Assembly (NCBI RefSeq): GCF_900104355.1
Contig: NZ_FNIY01000003.1
Location: forward strand, 1 to 64,000
Origin: Phyllobacterium sp. OV277
Lineage (GTDB): Bacteria; Pseudomonadota; Alphaproteobacteria; Rhizobiales; Rhizobiaceae
Length of the DNA: 64,000 bases
Direction: 5' to 3'
The notes beneath the pieces are model-generated. The model did not search any database, had not been told where the DNA came from, and saw nothing but the letters and a program-made list of their open reading frames with translations. A program made the translations under genes and the position numbers. This document shows positions 27,129 through 36,625 of this stretch, one piece after another. Each line of letters begins with the position of its first letter. Within the stretch, counting starts at the first letter, position 1.

Positions 27129-27655
27129 AGCATCGGGCTCATATAGGTGGTGCCGACACGCCAGTAATCACGCATCGGCCCGCCCTCGCACTCAAAACCC
27201 AAACGCTCCACGAGCTTGATGGAGGCGGCATTGTCAGGATGAATGATCGCCGAAATACGGTGTATTTTGAGATTTTCCGAGCAGTGATTAACGAGCGCCT
27301 GCACCGCTTCCCCCATCAGGCCGCGGCCCTGCCATTCGGTTCGCAGGATATAGCCGATTTCAAGCCGGTGATTACGCGCTTCGCGATGATGATAATTGAC
27401 CATGCCGATGCACTGGTCCGTTGTTCTGTCTGCTACCGCCCATGCCATCGTTTCATAGGGTGATGTGGTCTTGGCCAGCACACGCAGCCAGCGCCGCGTT
27501 TCCTCGATTGTCTCGCAGGCGGAAAAATCCCAGTATTGCGTCAGCTTTTCATCACCCAGACAGGCATGCAGGCCCTTCTCATCCCGGCTTTCAAACTGCC
27601 GCAAGCGCAGGCGCGGCGTCAGTAAAGTCGGACAGCCATTGAGCTGATGGGTCAT
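27107..27655 (-). CDS. GNAT family N-acetyltransferase
   Basis: A 182-residue acetyltransferase of the RimJ/RimL-like group. It begins with the usual LLTPRLRLRQFESRDEKGLH. The acetyl-CoA loop is in ILRTEWQGRGLMGEAVQAL, with Q-x-x-G-x-G/M, and the later NAASIKLVERLGFECEG is motif B. The ATG at 27655 overlaps the stop of the upstream gene (TGATG). The substrate is unknown; relatives act on ribosomal proteins or antibiotics. Confidence 0.88.
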   Translation of the reverse strand: MTHQLNGCPTLLTPRLRLRQFESRDEKGLHACLGDEKLTQYWDFSACETIEETRRWLRVLAKTTSPYETMAWAVADRTTDQCIGMVNYHHREARNHRLEIGYILRTEWQGRGLMGEAVQALVNHCSENLKIHRISAIIHPDNAASIKLVERLGFECEGGPMRDYWRVGTTYMSPMLYSLIVS

Positions 27656-28245
27656 CACCGTCCCCATTTTGGCGCAGCGGGTGCGTTGGTGGGCTGTGCT
27701 TTGCGGCGTCCCAGCCGGATCAGGCCAAAGAGGGCGACGGCAATCATCGTCAGACCAGCAGGGATAACCCACCGGTCAACCGTAGCCGCACCCTTTCGCA
27801 GAACCAGATCAACCTGCGCCACTTCAAGACCATCCACATCACCGGGCCCTATCTTGAATGTATAGTCACCTGAGACAACCGGATCGATATCCCCCGCCCT
27901 GTCGCGATAGACACGCGGCCCCTGTGGCGATCCCCGGTTGGCTGTCTGGGCGTTGACATAGGACAGCGTTTTGACCAGCACGTCCTTGCCATCGCGGGTG
28001 ACGACAGAAGTCAATGTGCTGCGTCCTTCAGCCGGAATGAAATTGCGCAGCGGCTGCATATCCACAAAAACACGGACAGGTCCGTCGCTATCCTTCAATG
28101 CTACGGTGATTGGCTTGTAGGGGCCGGGTCGGTCAAACACCCGCCATGACCCTATCTCGGCACCGGAAAAATTATAGATGTACCAGGGATAACCGATGCC
28201 AAGCCCGATGCCAGCAATCAAAAGCAACAGCAGCAGCTTGCGCAT
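27655..28245 (-). CDS. membrane protein of unknown function
   Basis: A 196-residue protein with one N-terminal hydrophobic segment (MRKLLLLLLIAGIGLGIGYP) and another near the C-terminus (about 160-182), so most of it should lie in the periplasm between two anchors. The tail is basic and Pro/Ala-rich. I do not recognise a domain. The ATG at 28245 begins one base after the holC stop, and its own stop overlaps the acetyltransferase start, making a three-gene set holC-this gene-GNAT. Confidence 0.75.
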   Translation of the reverse strand: MRKLLLLLLIAGIGLGIGYPWYIYNFSGAEIGSWRVFDRPGPYKPITVALKDSDGPVRVFVDMQPLRNFIPAEGRSTLTSVVTRDGKDVLVKTLSYVNAQTANRGSPQGPRVYRDRAGDIDPVVSGDYTFKIGPGDVDGLEVAQVDLVLRKGAATVDRWVIPAGLTMIAVALFGLIRLGRRKAQPTNAPAAPKWGR

Positions 28246-28246
28246 G

Positions 28247-28696
28247 TCAGGCCTTCTTTTCCCAGCGGCCCTCGGCATTCTGCTGCCAATAGGTCAACAT
28301 ATGCCCTTCTGCCTTCAAAAGCTTCCACTGTGCGCGCGCCTGTTCAAGCTGCATCTGATCGTGCCCGTCAAACATCAGGACAAGCCGTTCATAGGCTTCA
28401 ACATTGCTGGGCGCGGCACCATCCACCAGAAAGCGCACTGTCGCCCCATTCGGATTGCCCTCACCGGTCGTCAATATGACAGGCTGCTCCTGCGGATGCG
28501 GCTCCTGATCCGTGGCATGGGCAAGAAACGATGCGTCGGACCAGGTCCACAGATGATTGTCCAGACTGTCACGCCGCTCCTGCGACCCGGTCTGGATAAC
28601 GACCTTCCATTGGCGGCTGAGCGAGCGTTCGACCAACCCCGGAAGCGCATTTTCCAGTGTCGATTCAGTCAGATGGTAGAACAGGATTTCAGTCAT
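28247..28696 (-). CDS. holC: DNA polymerase III subunit chi
   Basis: A 149-residue HolC. It begins MTEILFYHLTEST and has the chi features LPGLVERSLSRQWKVVIQ, DNHLWTWSDASFLAH and the C-terminal ARAQWKLLKAEGH with W-Q-Q. Chi links the clamp loader to single-strand binding protein during replication. In many alphaproteobacteria holC lies next to pepA, as it does here, though a repeat cluster of nearly 400 bases separates them. Confidence 0.93.
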   Translation of the reverse strand: MTEILFYHLTESTLENALPGLVERSLSRQWKVVIQTGSQERRDSLDNHLWTWSDASFLAHATDQEPHPQEQPVILTTGEGNPNGATVRFLVDGAAPSNVEAYERLVLMFDGHDQMQLEQARAQWKLLKAEGHMLTYWQQNAEGRWEKKA

Positions 28697-28740
28697 TTTT
28701 ACTCATCTGATTGGATATTCGTCACTCGGTTTGGTTGAAT

Positions 28741-29068
28741 GGTTCGTGGTGCGTGGTTCGTGGTTCGTGGTTCGACATAACAACCATGAGGGAGAGGGGT
28801 GATGCAATGCTAATCGCCGAGGGCGCAGAACTTGACTCCTCATACCCCACCAATCTCTGTCATCCTCGGGCTTGACCCGAGGACCCACGGCCAAGGAGAT
28901 CAGATGAATCCGTATGCTCAGCGCCTCTAAGTTGTGGGTCCTCGGGTCAAGCCCGAGGATGACAGAGAATGGAGGATTGCAGGGAGCTAAACTCTGCGCC
29001 CTCGGCGATTAGCATTGCATCACCCCTCTCCCTCATGGTTGTTATGTCGAACCACGAACCACGAACCG
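28741..29068. repeat. composite palindromic repeat, copy 6 (largest, near-complete)
   Basis: The most complete copy: outer arms of about 70 nt (about 28757-28830 and 28995-29068), inner arms of about 34 nt (28854-28888 and 28934-28967), and a 45-nt central loop at 28889-28933 with AGATCAGATGAATCCGTAT. Both outer arms carry TTCGACATAACAACCATGAG, where other copies have AAGCTCACC, so they changed together. The element fills most of the gap between holC and pepA. Confidence 0.92.
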
Positions 29069-29089
29069 CATTATCACTTTCTGGCTTTA

Positions 29090-30589
29090 TCAGCCTTCGA
29101 AATTATCGTGCACCAATCGGTCCAAAAGGCGCACGCCAAAGCCGGAGGCCCAGGACTGGCTGTATTCCGTTGCTGGAGCGCCCATGGCGGTGCCCGCAAT
29201 ATCCAGATGTGCCCAGGCCGTATCACCGACAAAGCGCTTGAGGAACTGTGCTGCAATGATGGCGCCACCAAAACGGGTGCCGATGTTCTTCATATCGGCA
29301 TTTTTCGTATCGATCAGCTTGTCATAATCAGGACCGAGCGGCATACGCCACAATTTCTCGCCCGTTGCCTGCCCTGCATCGAACAATTGCGCTGCGAGCG
29401 TGTCATCATTGGAGAAAAGCCCGGCGCGTGACACACCAAGTGCAACCATGATGGCACCGGTCAACGTGGCAAGATTGACCATGAATTTCGGCTGGAACCG
29501 CTCATTGCAATAGTAGAGCGCATCTGCCAGCACCAGACGGCCCTCCGCATCGGTGTTGAGCACTTCGATGGTCTGGCCGGACATGGACGTGACGATATCA
29601 CCGGGACGCTGCGCATTGCCGTCCACCATGTTTTCCACAAGGCCGACAATACCGACCACATTCACCTTGGCTTTACGGGTGGCGAGTGTATGCAGAAGAC
29701 CTGTCACGGCAGCTGCGCCGCCCATGTCCCCCTTCATCTCTTCCATGCCGGCGGCCGGTTTGATCGAGACACCGCCGGAATCGAATGTGACGCCCTTGCC
29801 GACGAAAGCGATCGGCGCTTCCTTGCCCTTGCCACCCTGCCATTCCATGATTGCGAGGCGCGCCGGACGGACTGAACCCTGCGCAACGCCAAGAAGCGAG
29901 CCCATGCCAAGCTTCTTCATGTCCTTCGGATCAAGGATTTCGACCTTCACATCGAGTTTTTTGAGTTCCTCGATTCGTTCAGCAAATTCGACCGGCCCCA
30001 GAATGTTGGCGGGTTCATTGACGAGATCGCGTGCAAGGTTAACGCCCTCGGCCACGGCTTCGGCATTGGCAAAGGCTTTCTTTGCGGCATGAGGGTCGGC
30101 CACAAGAATGGTGATCTTGGCGGAAGATTTCTCTTCCTTCCCCTCATCGTCGCTTTTGCCCTTCTTGGTTTTATATTTATCGAAGCTGTAGGCGCGCAGC
30201 AGAATACCGAGCGCAAAGTCTGCGGCATTTTCGCCCGAGACCTCTGCCTCAGGCAAAGCAAGAACCACCGAAACATGTTTGGCCTTGCCGATCTTTGCGA
30301 ATGCGGAACCGCCCAGTTTCAGCCAGTCATCGGCTTTCAACTCGGCCGGATCACCCGTTCCAACCAGCACCAGACGGTCCAGTTCAGTCCCCGCAGGCGC
30401 AAGCGTGCTCAGGCTTGCGGCAAGTTTTCCCTTGAAATCCGAGACATCAATGATACGCGACAGCAACGCCTGCCCGACGACAGATTCGGCTTCGCCAGCT
30501 ACCTTACCTTCGCTGGCCAGAAGCAAAACTGCGGTTCCGTTTTCAACGGCAGCAAACTTTGCAAAACTGATGGATGGTCGTTTGGACAT
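29090..30589 (-). CDS. pepA: leucyl aminopeptidase
   Basis: A 499-residue M17 aminopeptidase. The signature NTDAEGRL is at 345-352. The metal-binding segment [12 protein letters not shown] is at about 262-273 and KGDMGGAA at about 286-293. The N-terminal macro-like domain precedes the catalytic domain. It releases N-terminal amino acids from peptides in the cytoplasm. A Lys/Glu-rich stretch (about 139-157) looks like an insertion between the domains. It is divergent from the lptF operon, with 269 bases between. Confidence 0.96.
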   Translation of the reverse strand: MSKRPSISFAKFAAVENGTAVLLLASEGKVAGEAESVVGQALLSRIIDVSDFKGKLAASLSTLAPAGTELDRLVLVGTGDPAELKADDWLKLGGSAFAKIGKAKHVSVVLALPEAEVSGENAADFALGILLRAYSFDKYKTKKGKSDDEGKEEKSSAKITILVADPHAAKKAFANAEAVAEGVNLARDLVNEPANILGPVEFAERIEELKKLDVKVEILDPKDMKKLGMGSLLGVAQGSVRPARLAIMEWQGGKGKEAPIAFVGKGVTFDSGGVSIKPAAGMEEMKGDMGGAAAVTGLLHTLATRKAKVNVVGIVGLVENMVDGNAQRPGDIVTSMSGQTIEVLNTDAEGRLVLADALYYCNERFQPKFMVNLATLTGAIMVALGVSRAGLFSNDDTLAAQLFDAGQATGEKLWRMPLGPDYDKLIDTKNADMKNIGTRFGGAIIAAQFLKRFVGDTAWAHLDIAGTAMGAPATEYSQSWASGFGVRLLDRLVHDNFEG

Positions 30590-30764
30590 GATATCTCCAG
30601 ATTGAACAAATTGTGACTTCCTTATTCATCACAGTTGATGAATGAAGTGGGTGACGATAAGGATCGCGCGCTAACACCTTGTTAACCAGCTTTCTTCGCC
30701 TATTTTTAGCCAAGCCTGACTAGATTGAACATATACCGGGTTCGTCCCATAGTGCGGCAAAATA

Positions 30765-30785
30765 ATGCCATAAGTTGTATGGCAT
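30765..30785. promoter_or_regulatory. inverted repeat upstream of lptF
   Basis: A perfect 8-bp inverted repeat ATGCCATA - agttg - TATGGCAT lies 73 bases upstream of the lptF start and within the 269-base gap shared with pepA. It could be an operator for the envelope operon. The rest of the gap (30590-30764) shows no gene. Confidence 0.4.
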
Positions 30786-30858
30786 AGATGAAATGGTCGG
30801 TCATTCGTGAACGGCAAGTCGACAAACAAGGTGGCGGAACTCTTTTGCGAAACATGAC

Positions 30859-32070
30859 ATGCGCCTGATCGAGATATATATCTTACGACGCATTGTCGTC
30901 ATGTTCCTGGCTGTCCTGCTGTCGGCAGTCGGTATTACATGGATTGTTCAGGTGCTCGGTCGCATCAACTTTCTGACCACCAGCGGCCAGAGCTTCTTCT
31001 ATATCCTCAAGTTCAGTTCCAACCTTCTTCCGTCAGCATTTCCCGTTGTCATGCCGTTCGCGCTGGTTATCGCCGTGACGCAGACGCTTTCAACGATGAA
31101 CCAGGATTCGGAACTCGTTGTCATCAATGCCTCGGGCGCACCGCGTTCCACGGTCATTCGTCCGGTTATCCTCTTCGCGATTGTCGTTGCAGCCCTTTCC
31201 TTTATCATTGCCAACTACATTGCTCCCTATTCGCAGATGAGCATGCGGCAGATGATTGCCGATGCCCGCTCCGACGTCATCAATCTTGTCGTGCAGCAGG
31301 GATCGTTTCAGCGGCTGGACGAAAATCTCTATCTACAGATTGAAAGCCGCGATTCAAACGGCTCGATCAAAGGTCTGTTCGTCTCCGATTCGCGCGATCC
31401 GGTGACTGATCTGCTGTATTATTCCAAGGATGGTCTTGTCGTTGACAAGGGTGACCAGAGCCTGCTGGTGATGAAAGACGGCGAGATCGACCGCCGCGAT
31501 GTAAAGACCGGCAATGTCTCCATTATCAAGTTCAATACCTATGCGCTTGATCTGGCTGAGTTTTTGCCGAATGACGATAAAGATCCAACGATTTTCGCCA
31601 AGGACAGGCCGCTGGATTATCTGATGAACCCGGACCCGAACGATCCTGTTTATCAACAGAAACCTTTGCGCTATACGGCAGAACTGGCCAAGCGGCTGAC
31701 CGACTGGATGTATCCTATCGTCTTCGCTTTGATTTCACTGGCGGCGGCGGCTGACTCACGCTCGCACCGGGAAGCCCGCATTTCGGCTTCTTTCACGGCG
31801 ATCACCTTGAGTCTCATCGTGTTCTGGATCAGCTATTCCAGCGGCCAGACGGCGGAAAAGAACGAGGACGTTATTCCATTCCTCTTTGCCTTCCCGATTG
31901 TGGTTTCATTGCTGGCAATCTATGCACTGGCGACAAACCGTCAGATCGGTGTCCCGGCGTTCCTGAGCAATCTCTTCAAGAACGGACCTGTTACACCACA
32001 GGCAGCGCTTGCGGGTGTCAGGACAAAGCTGCTAAATCCCCGCTCCAATCGCGGAGCGAATGAAGAATGA
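30859..32070 (+). CDS. lptF: LPS export ABC transporter permease LptF
   Basis: A 403-residue inner-membrane permease of the LptB2FGC complex that extracts LPS and pushes it to the Lpt bridge. It has the YjgP/YjgQ layout: three N-terminal helices (from IYILRRIVVMFLAVLLSAVG), a periplasmic beta-jellyroll domain (about 125-265), then three C-terminal helices. The C-terminus has an extra polar tail. It starts an operon and overlaps lptG by four bases. Confidence 0.93.
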   Translation: MRLIEIYILRRIVVMFLAVLLSAVGITWIVQVLGRINFLTTSGQSFFYILKFSSNLLPSAFPVVMPFALVIAVTQTLSTMNQDSELVVINASGAPRSTVIRPVILFAIVVAALSFIIANYIAPYSQMSMRQMIADARSDVINLVVQQGSFQRLDENLYLQIESRDSNGSIKGLFVSDSRDPVTDLLYYSKDGLVVDKGDQSLLVMKDGEIDRRDVKTGNVSIIKFNTYALDLAEFLPNDDKDPTIFAKDRPLDYLMNPDPNDPVYQQKPLRYTAELAKRLTDWMYPIVFALISLAAAADSRSHREARISASFTAITLSLIVFWISYSSGQTAEKNEDVIPFLFAFPIVVSLLAIYALATNRQIGVPAFLSNLFKNGPVTPQAALAGVRTKLLNPRSNRGANEE

Positions 32071-33155
32071 TAGGCTGGACACTCGGGCGTTATTTCTTTC
32101 TCCGCTACGTGACGATCACCTGCTATTTCCTTCTGGGAAGCTTTGCGCTCGCCCTGATTCTGGATTTCACGGAACTGTCGAGCAAGCTTGCCGCCCTGCC
32201 GCAATATTCATCGATTCAGGCTTTCGGCCTGTCGCTGATGCGTATTCCTTACATCATGCAGCAGGTGTTCCCGTTCATTGCCCTGTTCTCGGCGATGACC
32301 ACGTTGATTTCCCTTAACCGGAAATATGAACTCGTTGTGGCCCGTTCGGTCGGCGTGTCGGCCTGGCAGTTTCTGCTGCCTGCCTGCACCGGAGCATTTC
32401 TGTTTGGCCTTCTGGCAGTGCTCGTGGTCAATCCCCTCGCCGCCTACGGCTTTGAGAAAAGCGAAGCGGTGCAAGCGAACTGGCGGAGCGGAAAAACCAA
32501 CGATACGACCGACGATCGTGTGCCCTGGCTTCGCCAGAAGACCGATGAAGGCGAGACGATCATTGGTGCCAAGAGTATCGTCAATCGTGGCCTGCGACTT
32601 GTCGATGCAACTTTTGTCCGTCTGGACAAAAACAAGGACATTATCGAGCGACTCGATGCCAAAACTGCCGACCTTCAAGAAGGTTACTGGCAGCTAACCG
32701 ATGTGACGAAATTTGTGCTTGGTGAGACCCCTGTTTCACCGGGCGATGTGCAGATTCCAACCCATCTTCGCCCTGAATTTGTTGAAGAAAGCCTCGCGCG
32801 GCCTGAGACGATTCCTTTTTTTGAGCTGCGTAACAAAATTGCCGCAGCTCGTTCTTTTGGCTATCCAGCCAATGCTTTTGACATGCATTTCCAGTCTTTG
32901 CTGGCTTTGCCTGCACTTTTAATGGCGATGACCCTAATCGCTGCGACAGTTTCGCTAAAATTTGTGCGCTTTGGACAATCCGGGACAATGATTCTGGGTG
33001 GCGTCCTTGCGGGCTTCGTGCTTTATGTCGTCACAGTCGTGGTCAAGGCATTCGGAAATGCGGGATTTGTCCCGCCTTTTGTTGCCGCTTGGACTCCAGT
33101 CCTGATTGCGACTTTTTTTGGGGTCTCCTTTCTACTGCACAAGGAGGATGGTTAG
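32067..33155 (+). CDS. lptG: LPS export ABC transporter permease LptG
   Basis: The 362-residue partner of LptF with the same layout: N-terminal helices beginning LGRYFFLRYVTITCYF, a periplasmic jellyroll region (about 130-265) and three C-terminal helices ending before FLLHKEDG. It overlaps lptF by four bases (ATGA). The lptD ribosome site AAGGAGG (33141-33147) is embedded in its last codons. Confidence 0.92.
   Translation: MIGWTLGRYFFLRYVTITCYFLLGSFALALILDFTELSSKLAALPQYSSIQAFGLSLMRIPYIMQQVFPFIALFSAMTTLISLNRKYELVVARSVGVSAWQFLLPACTGAFLFGLLAVLVVNPLAAYGFEKSEAVQANWRSGKTNDTTDDRVPWLRQKTDEGETIIGAKSIVNRGLRLVDATFVRLDKNKDIIERLDAKTADLQEGYWQLTDVTKFVLGETPVSPGDVQIPTHLRPEFVEESLARPETIPFFELRNKIAAARSFGYPANAFDMHFQSLLALPALLMAMTLIAATVSLKFVRFGQSGTMILGGVLAGFVLYVVTVVVKAFGNAGFVPPFVAAWTPVLIATFFGVSFLLHKEDG
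33141..33147 (+). promoter_or_regulatory. ribosome-binding site that decides the lptD start
   Basis: AAGGAGG is directly adjacent to an ATG at 33148 (no spacing) but nine bases before an in-frame GTG at 33157. Normal spacing favours the GTG, leaving a one-base gap after lptG. Confidence 0.65.
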
Positions 33156-33156
33156 A

Positions 33157-35505
33157 GTGGGATTGAATGTAACGCGCTCGGTGTTGCCGACGTGGCTCGC
33201 ACGGCTTATGTGCGGGACGGCCGTGCTATGCCTTGCAGGCGGGATTTCGTTCCCAGCCGTGGCCCAGACCAATGATGCCCTAGCAGGTAATTTCAAGACG
33301 AATCCAAACGCGCAAATGCTGCTGGAATCGGATGAGCTTGTGTATGACATCAACGCCAAGACGATTTCGGCCGTCGGTGGTGTACAGATCGATTATGACG
33401 GCAACCGGCTGGTTGCCCGGCAGGTCACCTATGATCAGAAGACCGGTCGCCTGAAGGCCATGGGCAAGGTCGAGATTGTCGAAAAAGACGGCAACCGCAT
33501 CTATGCGGAAAATCTCGATGTGACCGATGACTTCAAGGAAGGCTTCATCAACACGTTGCGGGTTGAATCAGCCGATAATACGCGCTTTGCCGCTGAAAGC
33601 GCCGAGCGTGTTGGCGGCGAGATTACAAAGTTCAACAATGGCATTTATACCGCGTGCGAACCCTGCCGTGATAAACCCGGCAAAGCTCCGCTTTGGCAGG
33701 TGCGTGCCCAGAAAATCATCTGGAACGGCAAGAAGAAGACCATCCGCTTCGAGCGCGGTCGGTTTGAGCTGTTCGGTATGCCCCTGGCATTCATGCCAGC
33801 CTTCGAAATTGCCGACCCGACAGTGAAGCGCAAAAGCGGCTTCCTGATGCCGAGCTACAAATATGAGACGGATCTCGGCTACGGTGTCAGTGTTCCCTAC
33901 TTCTGGGCGCTTGCCCCTAATTACGACCTGACGCTGACCGGCACCGGTTATACAAAGCAGGGTTTCCTTGCTGAAGCGGAATGGCGCCATCGTTTGGCCA
34001 ATGGTGAATACAGCATCAATCTTGCTGGAATCAGCCAGAACAAACCGCACGAATTCAATTCGATTAACGATCAGGAAGATTACAACAATACCGGTCGCGG
34101 TATGGTTGGATCGAAGGGCCATTTCCAGATTAATCCACGCTGGTCATTCGGCTGGGACGTTATGGTGCAGTCCGACAAGGCTTTCGCCTATCGTTATGGT
34201 CTCGAGAACTATGCGGATTATAACAAGACCGACCAGATTTATCTGACCGGATTGCATGACCGCAATTATTTCGATCTGCGTCTGTATAAATTCCATATTC
34301 AGGAAGGTTGGAGCGACTCCAATCCCTCCTCATCCGAACCCAAGCAGCCCTGGGTTCTGCCAAGTCTCGATTATGCCTATATCCCGACACAGCCTCTTGC
34401 GGGCGGCGAGTTGAATTTTAACCTCAACGTGCAGGCACTCAGCCGTGACAAGCTGGATGCTACGGCGGGATACACAGGTCTGCCGCGCACCGGGTATCTC
34501 TCTGGCATCAAGGGCAATGACGGCCGCATCACTGGCGAAGTTGAGTGGAAGCGTACGTTTATTACGGATAGCGGCCTTGTTCTGACACCCATCCTCGCGT
34601 TGCGCGGTGATGGCATGTATGTGGATTCGGATTCAGCTGGCGTTAATCGTGATCAGGCCTTCCGCGGCTTGGCAACGGCCGGACTTGAAGCCAAATATCC
34701 AATCCTGTTTACGGCAGCCAATTCGACCCATGTTCTTGAGCCAACAGCCCAGATTTTTGTTCGCAACAATGAACCCTATGCGGGTCAGATGCCGAACGAG
34801 GATGCGCAGAGCTTTGTCTTTGACGCTTCAAGCCTGTTTGAGCGAGACAAATTCTCCGGTTACGACCGGGTTGAAGGCGGTACGCGTGCCAATCTCGGCA
34901 TTCGTTATTCCGGCACATTCAACAATGGCCTGTCACTCAATGGTATTGCCGGTCAATCATTCCAGCTTGGCGGGTTGAACTCCTTTGCGACATCTGATTT
35001 TGTCAATGCAGGTGCGGAGTCCGGACTTGAATCGGCGCGCTCCGACTATGTTGCCATGATCGGTGCCAATTACGGTGCCTATAATCTGACGACAGGCGGG
35101 CGTTTCGACAAGGATACGTTTGAAATGCGCCGTGCTGAAGTTGCAGCCACTGCAGCGGGCACACACGGCACGCTTTTTGCCAAATATGCGTTTATCGATG
35201 CTCAGCCAACTTACGGTTTTCCGACGGACAGACAGGAAGTCACGCTTGGTGGTTCCCTCAAAATCACACCAAACTGGCGCGTTCTGGGTTCCGGCACCTA
35301 TGATATCGTTCACGATACACTCGTGAAGCAGGTAGCGGCGTTGGCCTATGATGACGAGTGCTTTACCTACCAGATGTCCTATACCGAGCAGCGGCCAATC
35401 GACAGCACTGGCGCGGCAGGCGACAAGACAACGACGTTCGGCTTCAACATTTCGTTCCGCACCCTGTGGGAATTTGGCAAGCCGGTGAATATTGGCGGTA
35501 TTTAA
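33157..35505 (+). CDS. lptD: LPS assembly outer-membrane protein LptD
   Basis: A 782-residue LptD that receives LPS from the Lpt bridge and inserts it into the outer leaflet with LptE. The signal peptide ends near FPAVAQ. An OstA/LptA-like beta-jellyroll follows (about 45-160, LLESDELVYDINAKTISAVG), then the long C-terminal beta-barrel ending with the strand before FGKPVNIGGI. Cys are few: CEPC near 165 and one Cys near 730. The start is the GTG at 33157, chosen from ribosome-site spacing. Confidence 0.93.
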   Translation: MGLNVTRSVLPTWLARLMCGTAVLCLAGGISFPAVAQTNDALAGNFKTNPNAQMLLESDELVYDINAKTISAVGGVQIDYDGNRLVARQVTYDQKTGRLKAMGKVEIVEKDGNRIYAENLDVTDDFKEGFINTLRVESADNTRFAAESAERVGGEITKFNNGIYTACEPCRDKPGKAPLWQVRAQKIIWNGKKKTIRFERGRFELFGMPLAFMPAFEIADPTVKRKSGFLMPSYKYETDLGYGVSVPYFWALAPNYDLTLTGTGYTKQGFLAEAEWRHRLANGEYSINLAGISQNKPHEFNSINDQEDYNNTGRGMVGSKGHFQINPRWSFGWDVMVQSDKAFAYRYGLENYADYNKTDQIYLTGLHDRNYFDLRLYKFHIQEGWSDSNPSSSEPKQPWVLPSLDYAYIPTQPLAGGELNFNLNVQALSRDKLDATAGYTGLPRTGYLSGIKGNDGRITGEVEWKRTFITDSGLVLTPILALRGDGMYVDSDSAGVNRDQAFRGLATAGLEAKYPILFTAANSTHVLEPTAQIFVRNNEPYAGQMPNEDAQSFVFDASSLFERDKFSGYDRVEGGTRANLGIRYSGTFNNGLSLNGIAGQSFQLGGLNSFATSDFVNAGAESGLESARSDYVAMIGANYGAYNLTTGGRFDKDTFEMRRAEVAATAAGTHGTLFAKYAFIDAQPTYGFPTDRQEVTLGGSLKITPNWRVLGSGTYDIVHDTLVKQVAALAYDDECFTYQMSYTEQRPIDSTGAAGDKTTTFGFNISFRTLWEFGKPVNIGGI

Positions 35506-35519
35506 TCATTTCTTTTCAA

Positions 35520-35549
35520 CTGGCCGCACTTGCGGCCAGTCATGCTTTT
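35520..35549 (+). terminator. hairpin after lptD
   Basis: A perfect 8-bp stem CTGGCCGC / GCGGCCAG with loop ACTT, followed by TCATGCTTTT. The U-run is imperfect, so it may end only part of the transcripts before surA, 114 bases further on. Confidence 0.6.
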
Positions 35550-35662
35550 GCCTTAGTAAAATTGCACTAGGGAACAGAAATAAACTCACAGGAATGGATT
35601 TTGCTGATCATTTTTGTCAAAATGGCCAAAAGAGATTCATAAATGATCGGATAACGTGGAAG

Positions 35663-36610
35663 ATGATGGTGAGGAAGCACATTCTTGCGGCGGCGATAGT
35701 GACCGCTTTGGGTTCTGGTCTGACGGCAGGGTTTTCGCTGCCTGCGCAGGCAAGTGACGTCAAGGTCATTGTCAATGGATCACCAATTACCGATTATGAC
35801 ATTGCCCGTCGCGCGGCCTTTTTGAAGCTGCAGCGCAAGAAGGGCAACCTCGTGCAGATGGCGCGTGAAGAACTGACCGACGACATGCTCAAGCGCCAGG
35901 AAATGCGGCGGCTGAACATCGTTATTTCAGATACGGACGTGAACCAGGCTTTTGAACGCTTTGCCACCAACAACAAGATGACGCTCGCCCAGCTCAATGG
36001 TGTCCTCGACAAATCGGGCGTTACGGCTGATCACTTCAAAGAATATATCCGCATGCAGATGGGCTGGGGCCGTGCCCTTGGCACCCGCGGCCGCACGCAG
36101 GGTGGTAGCCGCGTTTCCGAACAGGATGCCGTACAGCGCATGTTGAAAGATGGCGGCAAGAAGCCTGTATCGACCGAATACACATTACAGCAGGTGATTT
36201 TTGTCGTGCCTGCCGCTGATCGCGGTAATCTGGCAAAGCGGCGCAATGAGGCCAATGCCCTGCGCGCAAAGTTCAGCGGGTGTGATTCAACACGCGATAT
36301 CGCCAAGGGTACACTTGATGTCACAGTGCGTGACCTTGGCCGTTTCGTCGAGCAGGAACTGCCGCCGGAATGGTCAAAGCAGGTGACAGCTACATCCGTT
36401 GGCCATGCCACCGTGACGCAGGATACTGACAAGGGCGTGGAGTTCCTCGGTGTCTGCGCAACCCGCCAGATTTCCGACGACCGCGTTGCGCGTCTGGTCT
36501 TCTCGCAGGAAGCGGCAGCAGCCAACCAGAAGCCTGATGCCACGGCAGATGCCGTCAACAAGCAGTATCTCGACGATCTCCGGAAAAAGGCATCCATCGT
36601 CAATCGATGA
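35663..36610 (+). CDS. SurA-like periplasmic chaperone/peptidyl-prolyl isomerase
   Basis: A 315-residue exported protein. The signal peptide (MMVRKHILAAAIVTALGSGL, cleavage after PAQAS near 35) is followed by the SurA N-terminal chaperone domain (VIVNGSPITDYDIARRAAFL) and a parvulin-like region (about 165-275). It is shorter than Escherichia coli SurA, with room for one PPIase domain. It helps outer-membrane proteins fold, fitting its place after lptD. Either ATG at 35663 or 35666 could be the start; both give the same signal peptide. Confidence 0.88.
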   Translation: MMVRKHILAAAIVTALGSGLTAGFSLPAQASDVKVIVNGSPITDYDIARRAAFLKLQRKKGNLVQMAREELTDDMLKRQEMRRLNIVISDTDVNQAFERFATNNKMTLAQLNGVLDKSGVTADHFKEYIRMQMGWGRALGTRGRTQGGSRVSEQDAVQRMLKDGGKKPVSTEYTLQQVIFVVPAADRGNLAKRRNEANALRAKFSGCDSTRDIAKGTLDVTVRDLGRFVEQELPPEWSKQVTATSVGHATVTQDTDKGVEFLGVCATRQISDDRVARLVFSQEAAAANQKPDATADAVNKQYLDDLRKKASIVNR

Positions 36611-36625
36611 TGGTATTGCCCTTTC

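Noticed and set aside
28741-29068. CRISPR-like array from repeated short sequences
   Set aside because: The repeats are inverted, not direct with regular spacers, and no cas gene is nearby.
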